Origin: JAPLDB01 sp964356415
GTDB taxonomy: Bacteria > Bacteroidota > Bacteroidia > AKYH767-A > 2013-40CM-41-45
Length of the DNA: 23,299 nucleotides
NCBI GenBank assembly: GCA_964356415.1
Contig: CAYHHK010000058.1
Span: forward strand, 1 to 23,299
Direction of reading: 5' to 3'
Positions 5,789 through 13,048 of the stretch are shown piece after piece. Each line of letters starts with the position of its first letter. Position 1 is the first letter of the stretch. The notes under the pieces are model-generated. The model made no database searches and was not told where the DNA came from. It worked only from the letters and a program-made list of their open reading frames with translations. A program made the translations under genes and the position numbers.

Positions 5789-7948
5789 ATGTTCTACTTA
5801 CGGATTTTAGTATCGCTTCTCATATTCCTTTTCACCACTCATTTTTCTTTTTCCGGAGATGCACAAAAGATCTTCAAAAAGGTCAGCCCAAGCGTTGTTA
5901 TTATTTATACAACCGATTCATACGACCATCCGCAAGGGCAGGGTAGTGGAGTGATCCTTTCCGAGGATGGAAAAATAATCACAAACTTTCATGTCATTGC
6001 CGAAGCAGAAAAAATACAGGTGCATCTGAATAAGAAATTTATACAGGCAAAAATAATCGGCATTGATCCTGAGCACGACCTTGCGATACTTAAAATTGAC
6101 GCCAAAGATTTGGTACCCGTTCACCGCACAACAAAAGAAATTGAAGTAGGGGAGAAGGTATTCGCCATCGGCAGCCCGCTTGGTTACGAAAACACCATCA
6201 GTGAAGGAATTATCAGCGGTCGCAGGCGCGCAGAAGATACCACCATGCAAATGCTTCAAATAACAGCTCCCTTCAGCGCAGGCAGCAGTGGAGGTGCCGT
6301 GGTAAATGAAAAAGGCGCACTCATTGGCATTAGCACAATGAACGTGAGAGGTGGTGCCCAAAACATCAACTTTGCTGTGCCTGCAGAATTTATTGACAAT
6401 GTAAAACTCAAAGACCGCATTTCGCCCGGTGAACTTTTTGCTGTCGCTAAACTCCGTGAAGCGCTTTCCATTGACCTTCGTTCCGGGGATGTGCGTAAAG
6501 CCATCTTGCTGTTTAATGATGTATTGCGTTACGATCTCCTCAACGAAACTGCCCTGCAACAATTGTGTTACGCTTATCTTTATATAGGTGACGATTCTCA
6601 TGCCTTCGAATATTGCAAACGTCTTGAAGCATTGAATCCCAAAAACGTTGCATCGCCTTATGTTGAAGCAAGCATTTATTTCAGAAACGGAAATTATGAA
6701 ATGGTGAAAAAGAAAGCACGCAAAATGCTTTCTATCAAGGATGAATGGGCTACTGCACATTGCTTCTATGGGCGCAGTTGTTATATGCTTGGTCAGCTTG
6801 ACTCTGCAGAACTGCAATTGCGCACAGCCACATCACTTGATAGTATGGATCATGATGCATACTATTACCTTGCCTGCATTTACACAGACCAACATAAGTT
6901 AAATGACGCACTGCGTGAAGCACATCAATCCATTTCCCGGAACAATGATTGTTATGAATGCAACGTACTGATCGGCGCACTTTACCATGACAAGAAAAAA
7001 CATGACGAAGCAATCAGCTACTACAAGGATGCAATTCAGATAAAAAGCAATCACCCGTTGGCGCACATGAAACTTGCTGAAACATACTTTGAAATGAAGT
7101 TGTACTATCAGGCTGCACAACAAGCACGTCTGGTGGTGAAGTATGATGCGAAGTATTGTGATGCATATGCATTACTCCTCACTGCTGATGCGATGAAACC
7201 CAACGCACGTCCGGCAGAATTCATGAACGACTTCCGCGACCTTCGTAATTGCGACCCGGCTAAGGCTTTTGCATATGCATCATATTTCGATTCGGCAGGA
7301 GTAAAGGAAGGAATTATCATCAGTGCAGAACTCATGAAGCATGCTGATATGCGCAACAAGATTGATTCACTCACCAAACTGCTTAACCACAGGATTGATG
7401 AGCAGAAAAAGGCGGAAAAGCAAAGGATGAAGGAAGGCAGCAAGCGCGAAACACCAATCCCATCACGCCCGGGAGCGAACCCCGGACGAGAAACAGCAAC
7501 CTATCCTCCTGCAGATACTTTAATGTTTGCTGGCGACTATTACATTAACTGCTATCCGTTGCTCAGTTTTAGAAATGCACCGTTGCTTACCTTTCGTACA
7601 TGGATTGAAGGATTGGCCCCTGATCTTGACGCAGAACTCTATGATGGCAGCGGGAGTAAAATGGGTTCCATCAGGAATGGCATTGTACAGCCCGGCTCAC
7701 TGCGTAGTATTAAAACAAAAAATAATCCGGGAGAATATTCGGTTTATCTTGAAGGACAACGCGAAAGCACACTCATCAGCATGAAAAAGAAAAATCTATC
7801 CGGGCCGGGAATGATAGAAGTAACATTATCCCTCTGTCTCCCTGACGGATATGTACTGCGGTGTACACCTTACAAGGCCGACAAACGCATGAAGACTTAT
7901 TCAGGATGGAACATTTTTCGCAATTCACCAGGCTTTGACGTAAGGTGA
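5789..7948 (+). CDS. Exported HtrA/DegP-like trypsin-family protease fused to TPR repeats
   Basis: A 719-residue protein with a cleavable signal peptide (about 1-22, hydrophobic core LRILVSLLIFLFTTHF). Residues 25-205 form a chymotrypsin/HtrA-like protease domain with a complete triad: H68 in TNFHVI, D97 in EHDLAILKI, and S167 in AGSSGGAV. No PDZ domain follows. Instead about eight TPR-like helical hairpins run from about 215 to 490 (for example HDAYYYLACIYTDQHKLNDA). A charged, proline-rich linker leads to a beta-rich C-terminal domain of about 140 residues that I do not recognise. It is predicted to act in the periplasm, with the TPR solenoid replacing PDZ domains for substrate or partner binding. 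It appears monocistronic. The 299-residue frame antisense to it is a shadow. Confidence 0.87.
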   Translation: MFYLRILVSLLIFLFTTHFSFSGDAQKIFKKVSPSVVIIYTTDSYDHPQGQGSGVILSEDGKIITNFHVIAEAEKIQVHLNKKFIQAKIIGIDPEHDLAILKIDAKDLVPVHRTTKEIEVGEKVFAIGSPLGYENTISEGIISGRRRAEDTTMQMLQITAPFSAGSSGGAVVNEKGALIGISTMNVRGGAQNINFAVPAEFIDNVKLKDRISPGELFAVAKLREALSIDLRSGDVRKAILLFNDVLRYDLLNETALQQLCYAYLYIGDDSHAFEYCKRLEALNPKNVASPYVEASIYFRNGNYEMVKKKARKMLSIKDEWATAHCFYGRSCYMLGQLDSAELQLRTATSLDSMDHDAYYYLACIYTDQHKLNDALREAHQSISRNNDCYECNVLIGALYHDKKKHDEAISYYKDAIQIKSNHPLAHMKLAETYFEMKLYYQAAQQARLVVKYDAKYCDAYALLLTADAMKPNARPAEFMNDFRDLRNCDPAKAFAYASYFDSAGVKEGIIISAELMKHADMRNKIDSLTKLLNHRIDEQKKAEKQRMKEGSKRETPIPSRPGANPGRETATYPPADTLMFAGDYYINCYPLLSFRNAPLLTFRTWIEGLAPDLDAELYDGSGSKMGSIRNGIVQPGSLRSIKTKNNPGEYSVYLEGQRESTLISMKKKNLSGPGMIEVTLSLCLPDGYVLRCTPYKADKRMKTYSGWNIFRNSPGFDVR

Positions 7949-8025
7949 GAAGCAACTTTAAATAATTTTCATATTTGAAACGTTACTGACTTTTGATTTC
8001 TTCTCTTTCACCGGCCATTCAATTT

Positions 8026-8095
8026 CTCAATACTCAATACTCAATACTCAATACTCAATACTCAATACTCAATACTCAATACTAACTTCTAACTT
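8026..8095 (+). repeat. CTCAATA x8 perfect heptamer array plus CTAACTT x2 upstream of flippase
   Basis: Eight perfect CTCAATA units (8026-8081) are followed in the same 7-nt register by two CTAACTT units (8082-8095), then ccttc and the ATG at 8101. There is no G on the plus strand. The perfect identity suggests recent expansion or frequent slippage. The same CTCAATA unit fills the right edge of the window. Confidence 0.95.
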
Positions 8096-8100
8096 CCTTC

Positions 8101-9564
8101 ATGGGCGTCATCAAACGACAAGGCATCACCAACACCATCACTACCTACATCGGTATCGTGATCGGTTTTGTCTCGCTCATTGTCATCAGCCCGCACTTTC
8201 TCACAAAAGAAGAACTCGGACTAACTCGCATCCTGTATTCCTTTTCCCTGCTTGCAGCCATGTTTGTACCAATGGGCATCGGCAATGCCACCACAAAGTT
8301 CTTTCCGCTATTCAAGAATGAAAAAACAAAGCACCATGGATTCTTTGGTTTCATGCTGCTGTTTCCTGTCATTGGTTTTATTCTTGGCACCGGATTGATC
8401 TGGCTGTTGAAGGATTTTATCATGAACCAGTATAGGAGAGAAAGCCCGATGTTCCTGGAGTTTTTCAATTATGTTTTTCCGCTTATCTTTTTTCTGAGTT
8501 TCATCGCAATACTCGGTATTTATTGCTCCTCGCATTTCAAAAGCACAATCCCGGCATTTCTCAACGATGTTGTGGTGAGGCTGATGACCATTGCATTGAT
8601 CACCATTTATTACCTGAAGTGGCTGACCCTGGATCAGTTTATTGCAGGTTATGTCGCTTTGTATGCCATTCAGTTATTGGGACTCATCATTTATATTTTT
8701 ATTTTCGACAAGCCCGGCTTCCGTATCGACTGGAAATATTTTCGCGAGAAAAAATTCCCTGACCTGATTAGTTATGGATTATTGTTGTGGTTTGCCGGTG
8801 TAGCCAGTATCGGACTGAAGTATTTCGACAGCATCATGATCGGAAAATTCATGCCGCTCGGATTTGTCGGTATTTATACCATCGCTGCTTTTATTCCTAC
8901 GGTAATTGAAGCCCCGCTCACTGCAATAGATAAAATTGCCGCATCAAAAATCGCATTCGCCTGGGCTGAAAATAAACACGATGAGATTTATAGCATCTAC
9001 CACAAGTCATCATTGTATATGTTGCTTCTCGGAGGTTTTCTTTTCCTCAATATCAACATTAATATTTCCAGCCTGTTTACTTTCCTTCCTGCAGATTACA
9101 GTCAGGGAAGGTGGGTAGTTCTGATCATCAGCATCGGTACCCTATTCAATATGGCCACAGGACTGAATGCTTCTATCCTTTTTAATTCTGAAAAATACAG
9201 GTATGGAGCCATATTCCTGATTTCCCTTGCAGTGATTGTTTTCGGTCTTCAAATGTTCCTGATCCCCAGAATGGGAATTGAAGGGGCTGCCATTGCAACA
9301 TCGGTTTCTGCTCTTCTTTACAATTCAATGATGACCTTTACTGTCTGGAAGTTCTTCCGTTTGCAGCCATTTGACAAGAAAAACCTCATCATCGCAGGAC
9401 TGATCATTGCCTGTTTCTTTATCAATTACCTCTTGCCTCAGCTTGAAAACAGGTATTTTGACATTATTATGCACACTTTGGTGATTTCTCTCATTTATGT
9501 CCTTGCTGTTTACAAACTGAAAATTGTTCCTGAATTCAACAAATATCTTCATTTGAGTAAATAG
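8101..9564 (+). CDS. Polysaccharide biosynthesis flippase, Wzx/MOP family
   Basis: A 487-residue polytopic membrane protein with about 12-14 hydrophobic segments across the whole length, starting with GVIKRQGITNTITTYIGIVIGF and the loop ISPHFLTKEELGLTRIL, which is characteristic of Wzx-type lipopolysaccharide/O-antigen exporters (Polysacc_synt family). Such proteins move undecaprenyl-linked glycan units across the inner membrane. The C-terminal helices and polar tail KIVPEFNKYLHLSK are complete, so it is full length. The ATG at 8101 follows directly on the heptamer array. It stands alone between the protease-TPR and ppiD genes on the same strand. It probably serves the surface glycan suggested by the glycosyltransferase, asnB and fcl in this window, but a different glycan remains possible. 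Confidence 0.88.
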   Translation: MGVIKRQGITNTITTYIGIVIGFVSLIVISPHFLTKEELGLTRILYSFSLLAAMFVPMGIGNATTKFFPLFKNEKTKHHGFFGFMLLFPVIGFILGTGLIWLLKDFIMNQYRRESPMFLEFFNYVFPLIFFLSFIAILGIYCSSHFKSTIPAFLNDVVVRLMTIALITIYYLKWLTLDQFIAGYVALYAIQLLGLIIYIFIFDKPGFRIDWKYFREKKFPDLISYGLLLWFAGVASIGLKYFDSIMIGKFMPLGFVGIYTIAAFIPTVIEAPLTAIDKIAASKIAFAWAENKHDEIYSIYHKSSLYMLLLGGFLFLNININISSLFTFLPADYSQGRWVVLIISIGTLFNMATGLNASILFNSEKYRYGAIFLISLAVIVFGLQMFLIPRMGIEGAAIATSVSALLYNSMMTFTVWKFFRLQPFDKKNLIIAGLIIACFFINYLLPQLENRYFDIIMHTLVISLIYVLAVYKLKIVPEFNKYLHLSK

Positions 9565-9660
9565 GATAGCTATTATGGCAGGTTGGAAACATTCAAATAA
9601 ACAGGATTTCCCATTTCCATTCTCTATTGTATATTCGCGCCTCGAAATTTCATGGATTTG

Positions 9661-9730
9661 ATCAAACCTCAAACGCTGTATTTCAAACCCCAAACCTCAA
9701 ACTATAAACTTCAAACCTCAAACTAAAAAT
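9661..9730 (+). repeat. Degenerate CTCAAAC heptamer array upstream of ppiD
   Basis: From 9661 to the ATG at 9731 the sequence divides into exactly ten 7-nt units: ATCAAAC, CTCAAAC, GCTGTAT, TTCAAAC, CCCAAAC, CTCAAAC, TATAAAC, TTCAAAC, CTCAAAC, TAAAAAT. Eight of the ten end in AAAC preceded by a pyrimidine-rich or T/A triplet. The register holds up to the start codon. Only one unit contains G. Confidence 0.85.
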
Positions 9731-11827
9731 ATGGCAATAATCGGACGTATCCGTAAACGTGTAGGGCTTCTCATTTTCTTCGTGGGAGCAAGTATGATTC
9801 TTTTTATCCTCGGCGATGTAGTGACCAGCAACCAGGGCATTATGAGCGGAAATAGTGATGTAATGGGTGTTGTTGGCGGAGAAAAAATCCGCTACCCGGA
9901 GTTTGAAAAGAAAGTGGAGACACTGATTGAAAACTATAAGGCAAATACTCAAAAAGAAAGTGTTGACCAAACAACAACTGACCAACTTCGCGAGCAGGCA
10001 TGGAGCATGGAACTGAATAATCTGATCCTCGGCAAAGAATATAAAAAACTCGGAGTCTCTTGCGGTCCGGAAGAATTATATGACATGTGTACAGGTAAAA
10101 ATGTACATGAGCAGATCAAAACAGCTTTTACCAATAAGGAGACAAACCAGTTCAACCCGCAGGATGTGGTGAAGTTTTTAAAAGACCTTCCTAACCGTGA
10201 AGAAGCCATTCAAAAGCAATGGAAGAGTTTTGAAGATGCAATTTCTGATGAGCGTATTGCGCAGAAATACAAGGATGCCATCAAAGGAGGTCTCTTTGCT
10301 ACAACTTCCGAAGCTAAGGCTAACTATGAAGAAACAGGACGCATGGTTTCTTTAAAGTACATCCGCATGGATTATGGATCTGTTCCTGACAGCTCAATCA
10401 AGGTTGAAGACAGCGACATGAGAAGTTATTACAACGAACATCAGAATGATTTCAAGCAGGCAGAGACGATTCGTAAAGTAGAGTACGTAACTTTCGATGT
10501 GAAGCCATCTGCTGACGATAACAAAGAAGGAGAAGAATGGCTGAACAAAAAGAAAGAAGAGTTTACTGCTTCAACCAATGACTCACTTTTTGTGAACCAG
10601 AACAGCGACGCTCCATTCGATAGTACTTATAAAGGCAAAGGAAGTCTGCAACCTGCACTCGATACCTTATTCAATGCATCATTGGGAACTGTGGTGGGAC
10701 CATATTTCGAAAATGGAACATACAAACTTGCCAAACTTACCAATACCAAAATGGTTTCTGATTCTGTTAAAGCCCGTCACATCCTCATTAAAATTCAGAA
10801 TGGAGATACTGTTGCGGCTCAAAGCAAAGCAGACAGTTTGAAAGCAGTCATTAAAAAGGGACAAAAATTCGGAGAACTTGCAAAGAAATATTCTGAAGAT
10901 CCGGGCTCTGCCATCAAGGACGGTGACCTGGGTTGGTTCAAGCCGGGCATGATGGTTCCATCATTCAACGATGCCTGCTTTAACGGAAAGAAAGGCGACA
11001 TGCCGATAGTGTCTTCTCAATTCGGAATTCACCTGATCGAAATAATGGACAAGGGTGCATCAAGCAAACAGGTACAGATTGCCGTTGTAGAACACAAGGT
11101 TGAAGCTTCTCAGAAGACCTTCGATAAGATCTACCAGGATGCCCAAAAGTTTGCAGCCGATAATTCAACAGCAGAACTGTTTGACAGTGCAATTGTGAAA
11201 CAAGGCCTTAACAAACGCATCGCTGATAATCTCAAAGAAGGCGATAAAAATATTGCCGGTCTCGAGTCACCTCGCGAAATGGTGCGTTGGGCATACAAAG
11301 TAGAAAAAGGTGAAGTGAGCAAAGTCTTTACTTTCGGCGATAAATATGTAATTGGTAAACTTACTGAGATCAAGGAAAAAGGGATCCTGCCTATGGAAGA
11401 TGTAAAAGACAAGGTTTCTGCTGAAGCACTCAAATTGAAAAAGGCTGAAAAACTCATTGAGCAGTTCAATACAAAAACTGCCGGCGCTACAACGATGGAT
11501 GCCATTGGACAGAAACTCAACCTGCCTGTTACACCGGCTGACAATGTTACTTTCTCTAATCCATACTTGCAGGGAGTTGGTAGCGAACCTCGTTTGGTGG
11601 GAATTATTTTTGCAATGAAGGCGGGACAAACATCCAAAGCAATTCGAGGCGATAATGCTGTTTTTGTTGTTTCAGTTGAAAAGGTGACTGAGCCTGCAGC
11701 AACAAAAGATTATACTGCCAATCAAAAACAAATTGCTGATCAGCGTAAACAAAGAAGCGAATATGAAGTGTTCAATGCATTGAAAGAAAAAGCCAATGTA
11801 GAAGACAATCGCGGGAAGTTCTATTAA
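9731..11827 (+). CDS. ppiD: PpiD/SurA-like membrane-anchored parvulin peptidyl-prolyl isomerase
   Basis: A 698-residue periplasmic folding factor anchored by one N-terminal helix (about 11-31, GLLIFFVGASMILFILGDVV) after a short basic cytoplasmic tail, the PpiD arrangement. A SurA_N-like chaperone region covers about 40-330. A parvulin (PPIC rotamase) domain lies at about 345-438: ARHILIKI, FGELAKKYSEDPGSAIKDGDLGWF, MVPSFNDACF and SSQFGIHLIEI. A second, degenerate parvulin-like segment follows at about 510-570 (WAYKVEKGEVSKVF...VIGKLTEIKEKG). Length is normal for Bacteroidota members. It assists folding of newly exported proteins, for example outer-membrane and T9SS cargo. Its leader is entirely a heptamer array, and a strong terminator follows its stop, so it is probably a single-gene unit. 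Confidence 0.92.
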   Translation: MAIIGRIRKRVGLLIFFVGASMILFILGDVVTSNQGIMSGNSDVMGVVGGEKIRYPEFEKKVETLIENYKANTQKESVDQTTTDQLREQAWSMELNNLILGKEYKKLGVSCGPEELYDMCTGKNVHEQIKTAFTNKETNQFNPQDVVKFLKDLPNREEAIQKQWKSFEDAISDERIAQKYKDAIKGGLFATTSEAKANYEETGRMVSLKYIRMDYGSVPDSSIKVEDSDMRSYYNEHQNDFKQAETIRKVEYVTFDVKPSADDNKEGEEWLNKKKEEFTASTNDSLFVNQNSDAPFDSTYKGKGSLQPALDTLFNASLGTVVGPYFENGTYKLAKLTNTKMVSDSVKARHILIKIQNGDTVAAQSKADSLKAVIKKGQKFGELAKKYSEDPGSAIKDGDLGWFKPGMMVPSFNDACFNGKKGDMPIVSSQFGIHLIEIMDKGASSKQVQIAVVEHKVEASQKTFDKIYQDAQKFAADNSTAELFDSAIVKQGLNKRIADNLKEGDKNIAGLESPREMVRWAYKVEKGEVSKVFTFGDKYVIGKLTEIKEKGILPMEDVKDKVSAEALKLKKAEKLIEQFNTKTAGATTMDAIGQKLNLPVTPADNVTFSNPYLQGVGSEPRLVGIIFAMKAGQTSKAIRGDNAVFVVSVEKVTEPAATKDYTANQKQIADQRKQRSEYEVFNALKEKANVEDNRGKFY

Positions 11828-11848
11828 TATTAGCACAAAAGAAATCAT

Positions 11849-11881
11849 AACCGTCCCGAATATTCCGGGGCGGTTTTTTTT
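11849..11881 (+). terminator. Rho-independent terminator after ppiD
   Basis: A 10-bp stem (aaccgtcccg with cggggcggtt, one G-U wobble) closes a 7-nt loop, and its T tail continues to make eight T in a row, 22 nt after the ppiD stop. A textbook intrinsic terminator. Confidence 0.95.
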
Positions 11882-12015
11882 ATTCAAAATTGGTTTCAGA
11901 AGCCTTCAGGATTAATCCTAACAGGATTCATTCATTTGCCTCTCAGGGGTCAACAACCACCCATACCTGTTAAATATTCGCCATAATGTGCTATCAGATA
12001 TAGATATAATTCAAT

Positions 12016-12023
12016 TAGATTTG
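12016..12023 (+). promoter_or_regulatory. Possible -7 element (TAGATTTG) for fcl
   Basis: TAGATTTG matches TAnnTTTG exactly, 34 nt before the fcl ATG, implying a leader of about 25-30 nt. It follows the ppiD terminator, so fcl needs its own promoter. No TTG lies at the ideal -33 spacing. Confidence 0.5.
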
Positions 12024-12057
12024 TTGTCAGCTAAAATTTTTCAGTAAAGTAATCAGT

Positions 12058-12993
12058 ATGAAAAAGGAATCGAAAATATTTGTTGCAGGACATCGTGGTA
12101 TGGTCGGATCTGCAATTGTTAAAAACCTGAATGAAAAGGGCTTCGCTAATATTGTTACCCGTACAAGTAAGGATCTTGATCTGAGGAATCAGGAGGATGT
12201 CAGGCTTTTTTTTGAAGCGGAACGACCAGAGTATGTTTTTCTGGCCGCCGCCAAAGTAGGAGGAATATTTGCCAATAATATTTACAGGGCCGATTTTCTG
12301 GTTGATAACCTGGCCATTCAATTGAATGTGATCCAGCAAAGCTACTTGCATGATGTGAAAAAGTTATTGTTCCTTGGGTCTTCATGCATATACCCGAAAA
12401 TAGCCCCGCAACCGCTGAAGGAAGAATACCTGTTATGCAATTATCTGGAAGAAACAAATGAACCTTATGCCATCGCAAAAATTGCCGGACTGAAAATGTG
12501 TGAGAATTACAAATTACAGTATGGCTGCAATTTCATCTCCATTATGCCGGCAAATCTTTATGGCCCCAACGACAATTATAATTTACAGAACTCTCATGTG
12601 TTGCCGGCATTGATGCGCAAATTTCATGAAGCAAAAATCAACAACCTGCCTGTAGTTGAAGTATGGGGGTCGGGAAATCCGATGAGAGAGTTCCTTCATG
12701 TGGATGACCTGGCGGAAGCTTGTTTTTTTCTGATGATGAATTATGACGGACACCAGTTTATCAATGCGGGATCAGGAAATGACATTTCAATAAGGGAGCT
12801 GGCTGAGATGATCAGGGATATAACAGGCTACACCGGAGCATTGGTTTTTAATCCTGAGAAACCGGATGGAACACCACGCAAACTACTTGATTCTTCGCGA
12901 ATTAATGAGCTTGGATGGAAATCGAAAATCAGTTTGAAGGAAGGTATTGCTGCTACCTACAGGAGTTATCTTAAAGATCCGGCAATAGTTTAA
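12058..12993 (+). CDS. fcl: GDP-L-fucose synthase (GDP-4-keto-6-deoxymannose epimerase/reductase)
   Basis: A 311-residue extended short-chain dehydrogenase that converts GDP-4-keto-6-deoxy-D-mannose to GDP-L-fucose with NADPH. The nucleotide-binding motif is GHRGMVGSAI near the N-terminus. Catalytic residues align with the E. coli enzyme: S108 and C110 in GSSCIYPK, Y137 and K141 in PYAIAKIAG, and H180 in NSHVLPAL. The substrate loop MPANLYGPNDNY and MREFLHVDDLAEA are also typical, and the length matches the family. Its usual partner gmd (GDP-mannose 4,6-dehydratase) is not adjacent and must lie elsewhere if the pathway is complete. It supplies fucose for surface glycans, consistent with the other glycan genes here. 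Confidence 0.96.
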   Translation: MKKESKIFVAGHRGMVGSAIVKNLNEKGFANIVTRTSKDLDLRNQEDVRLFFEAERPEYVFLAAAKVGGIFANNIYRADFLVDNLAIQLNVIQQSYLHDVKKLLFLGSSCIYPKIAPQPLKEEYLLCNYLEETNEPYAIAKIAGLKMCENYKLQYGCNFISIMPANLYGPNDNYNLQNSHVLPALMRKFHEAKINNLPVVEVWGSGNPMREFLHVDDLAEACFFLMMNYDGHQFINAGSGNDISIRELAEMIRDITGYTGALVFNPEKPDGTPRKLLDSSRINELGWKSKISLKEGIAATYRSYLKDPAIV

Positions 12994-13002
12994 CCTTTAG
13001 CA

Positions 13003-13010
13003 TAAAATTG
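13003..13010 (+). promoter_or_regulatory. Possible -7 element (TAAAATTG) for the T9SS substrate gene
   Basis: TAAAATTG has one mismatch to TAnnTTTG. It lies 11 nt before an in-frame ATG at 13022 and 38 nt before the preferred ATG at 13049; transcription from here would leave a usable leader only for the second. Confidence 0.4.
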
Positions 13011-13048
13011 CGTAAGAATCCATGTTTAATCAAACCTCAATTTTCAAC

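Noticed and set aside
5918..6817. Long minus-strand open frame (299 codons) antisense to the protease-TPR gene
   Set aside because: It lies wholly within a gene with clear domains. Its translation is cysteine- and histidine-rich without recognisable motifs, as expected for a mirror frame.
11131..11637. 168-codon minus-strand open frame inside ppiD
   Set aside because: It is contained in a well-supported gene, has no motifs, and has no promoter or operon context.
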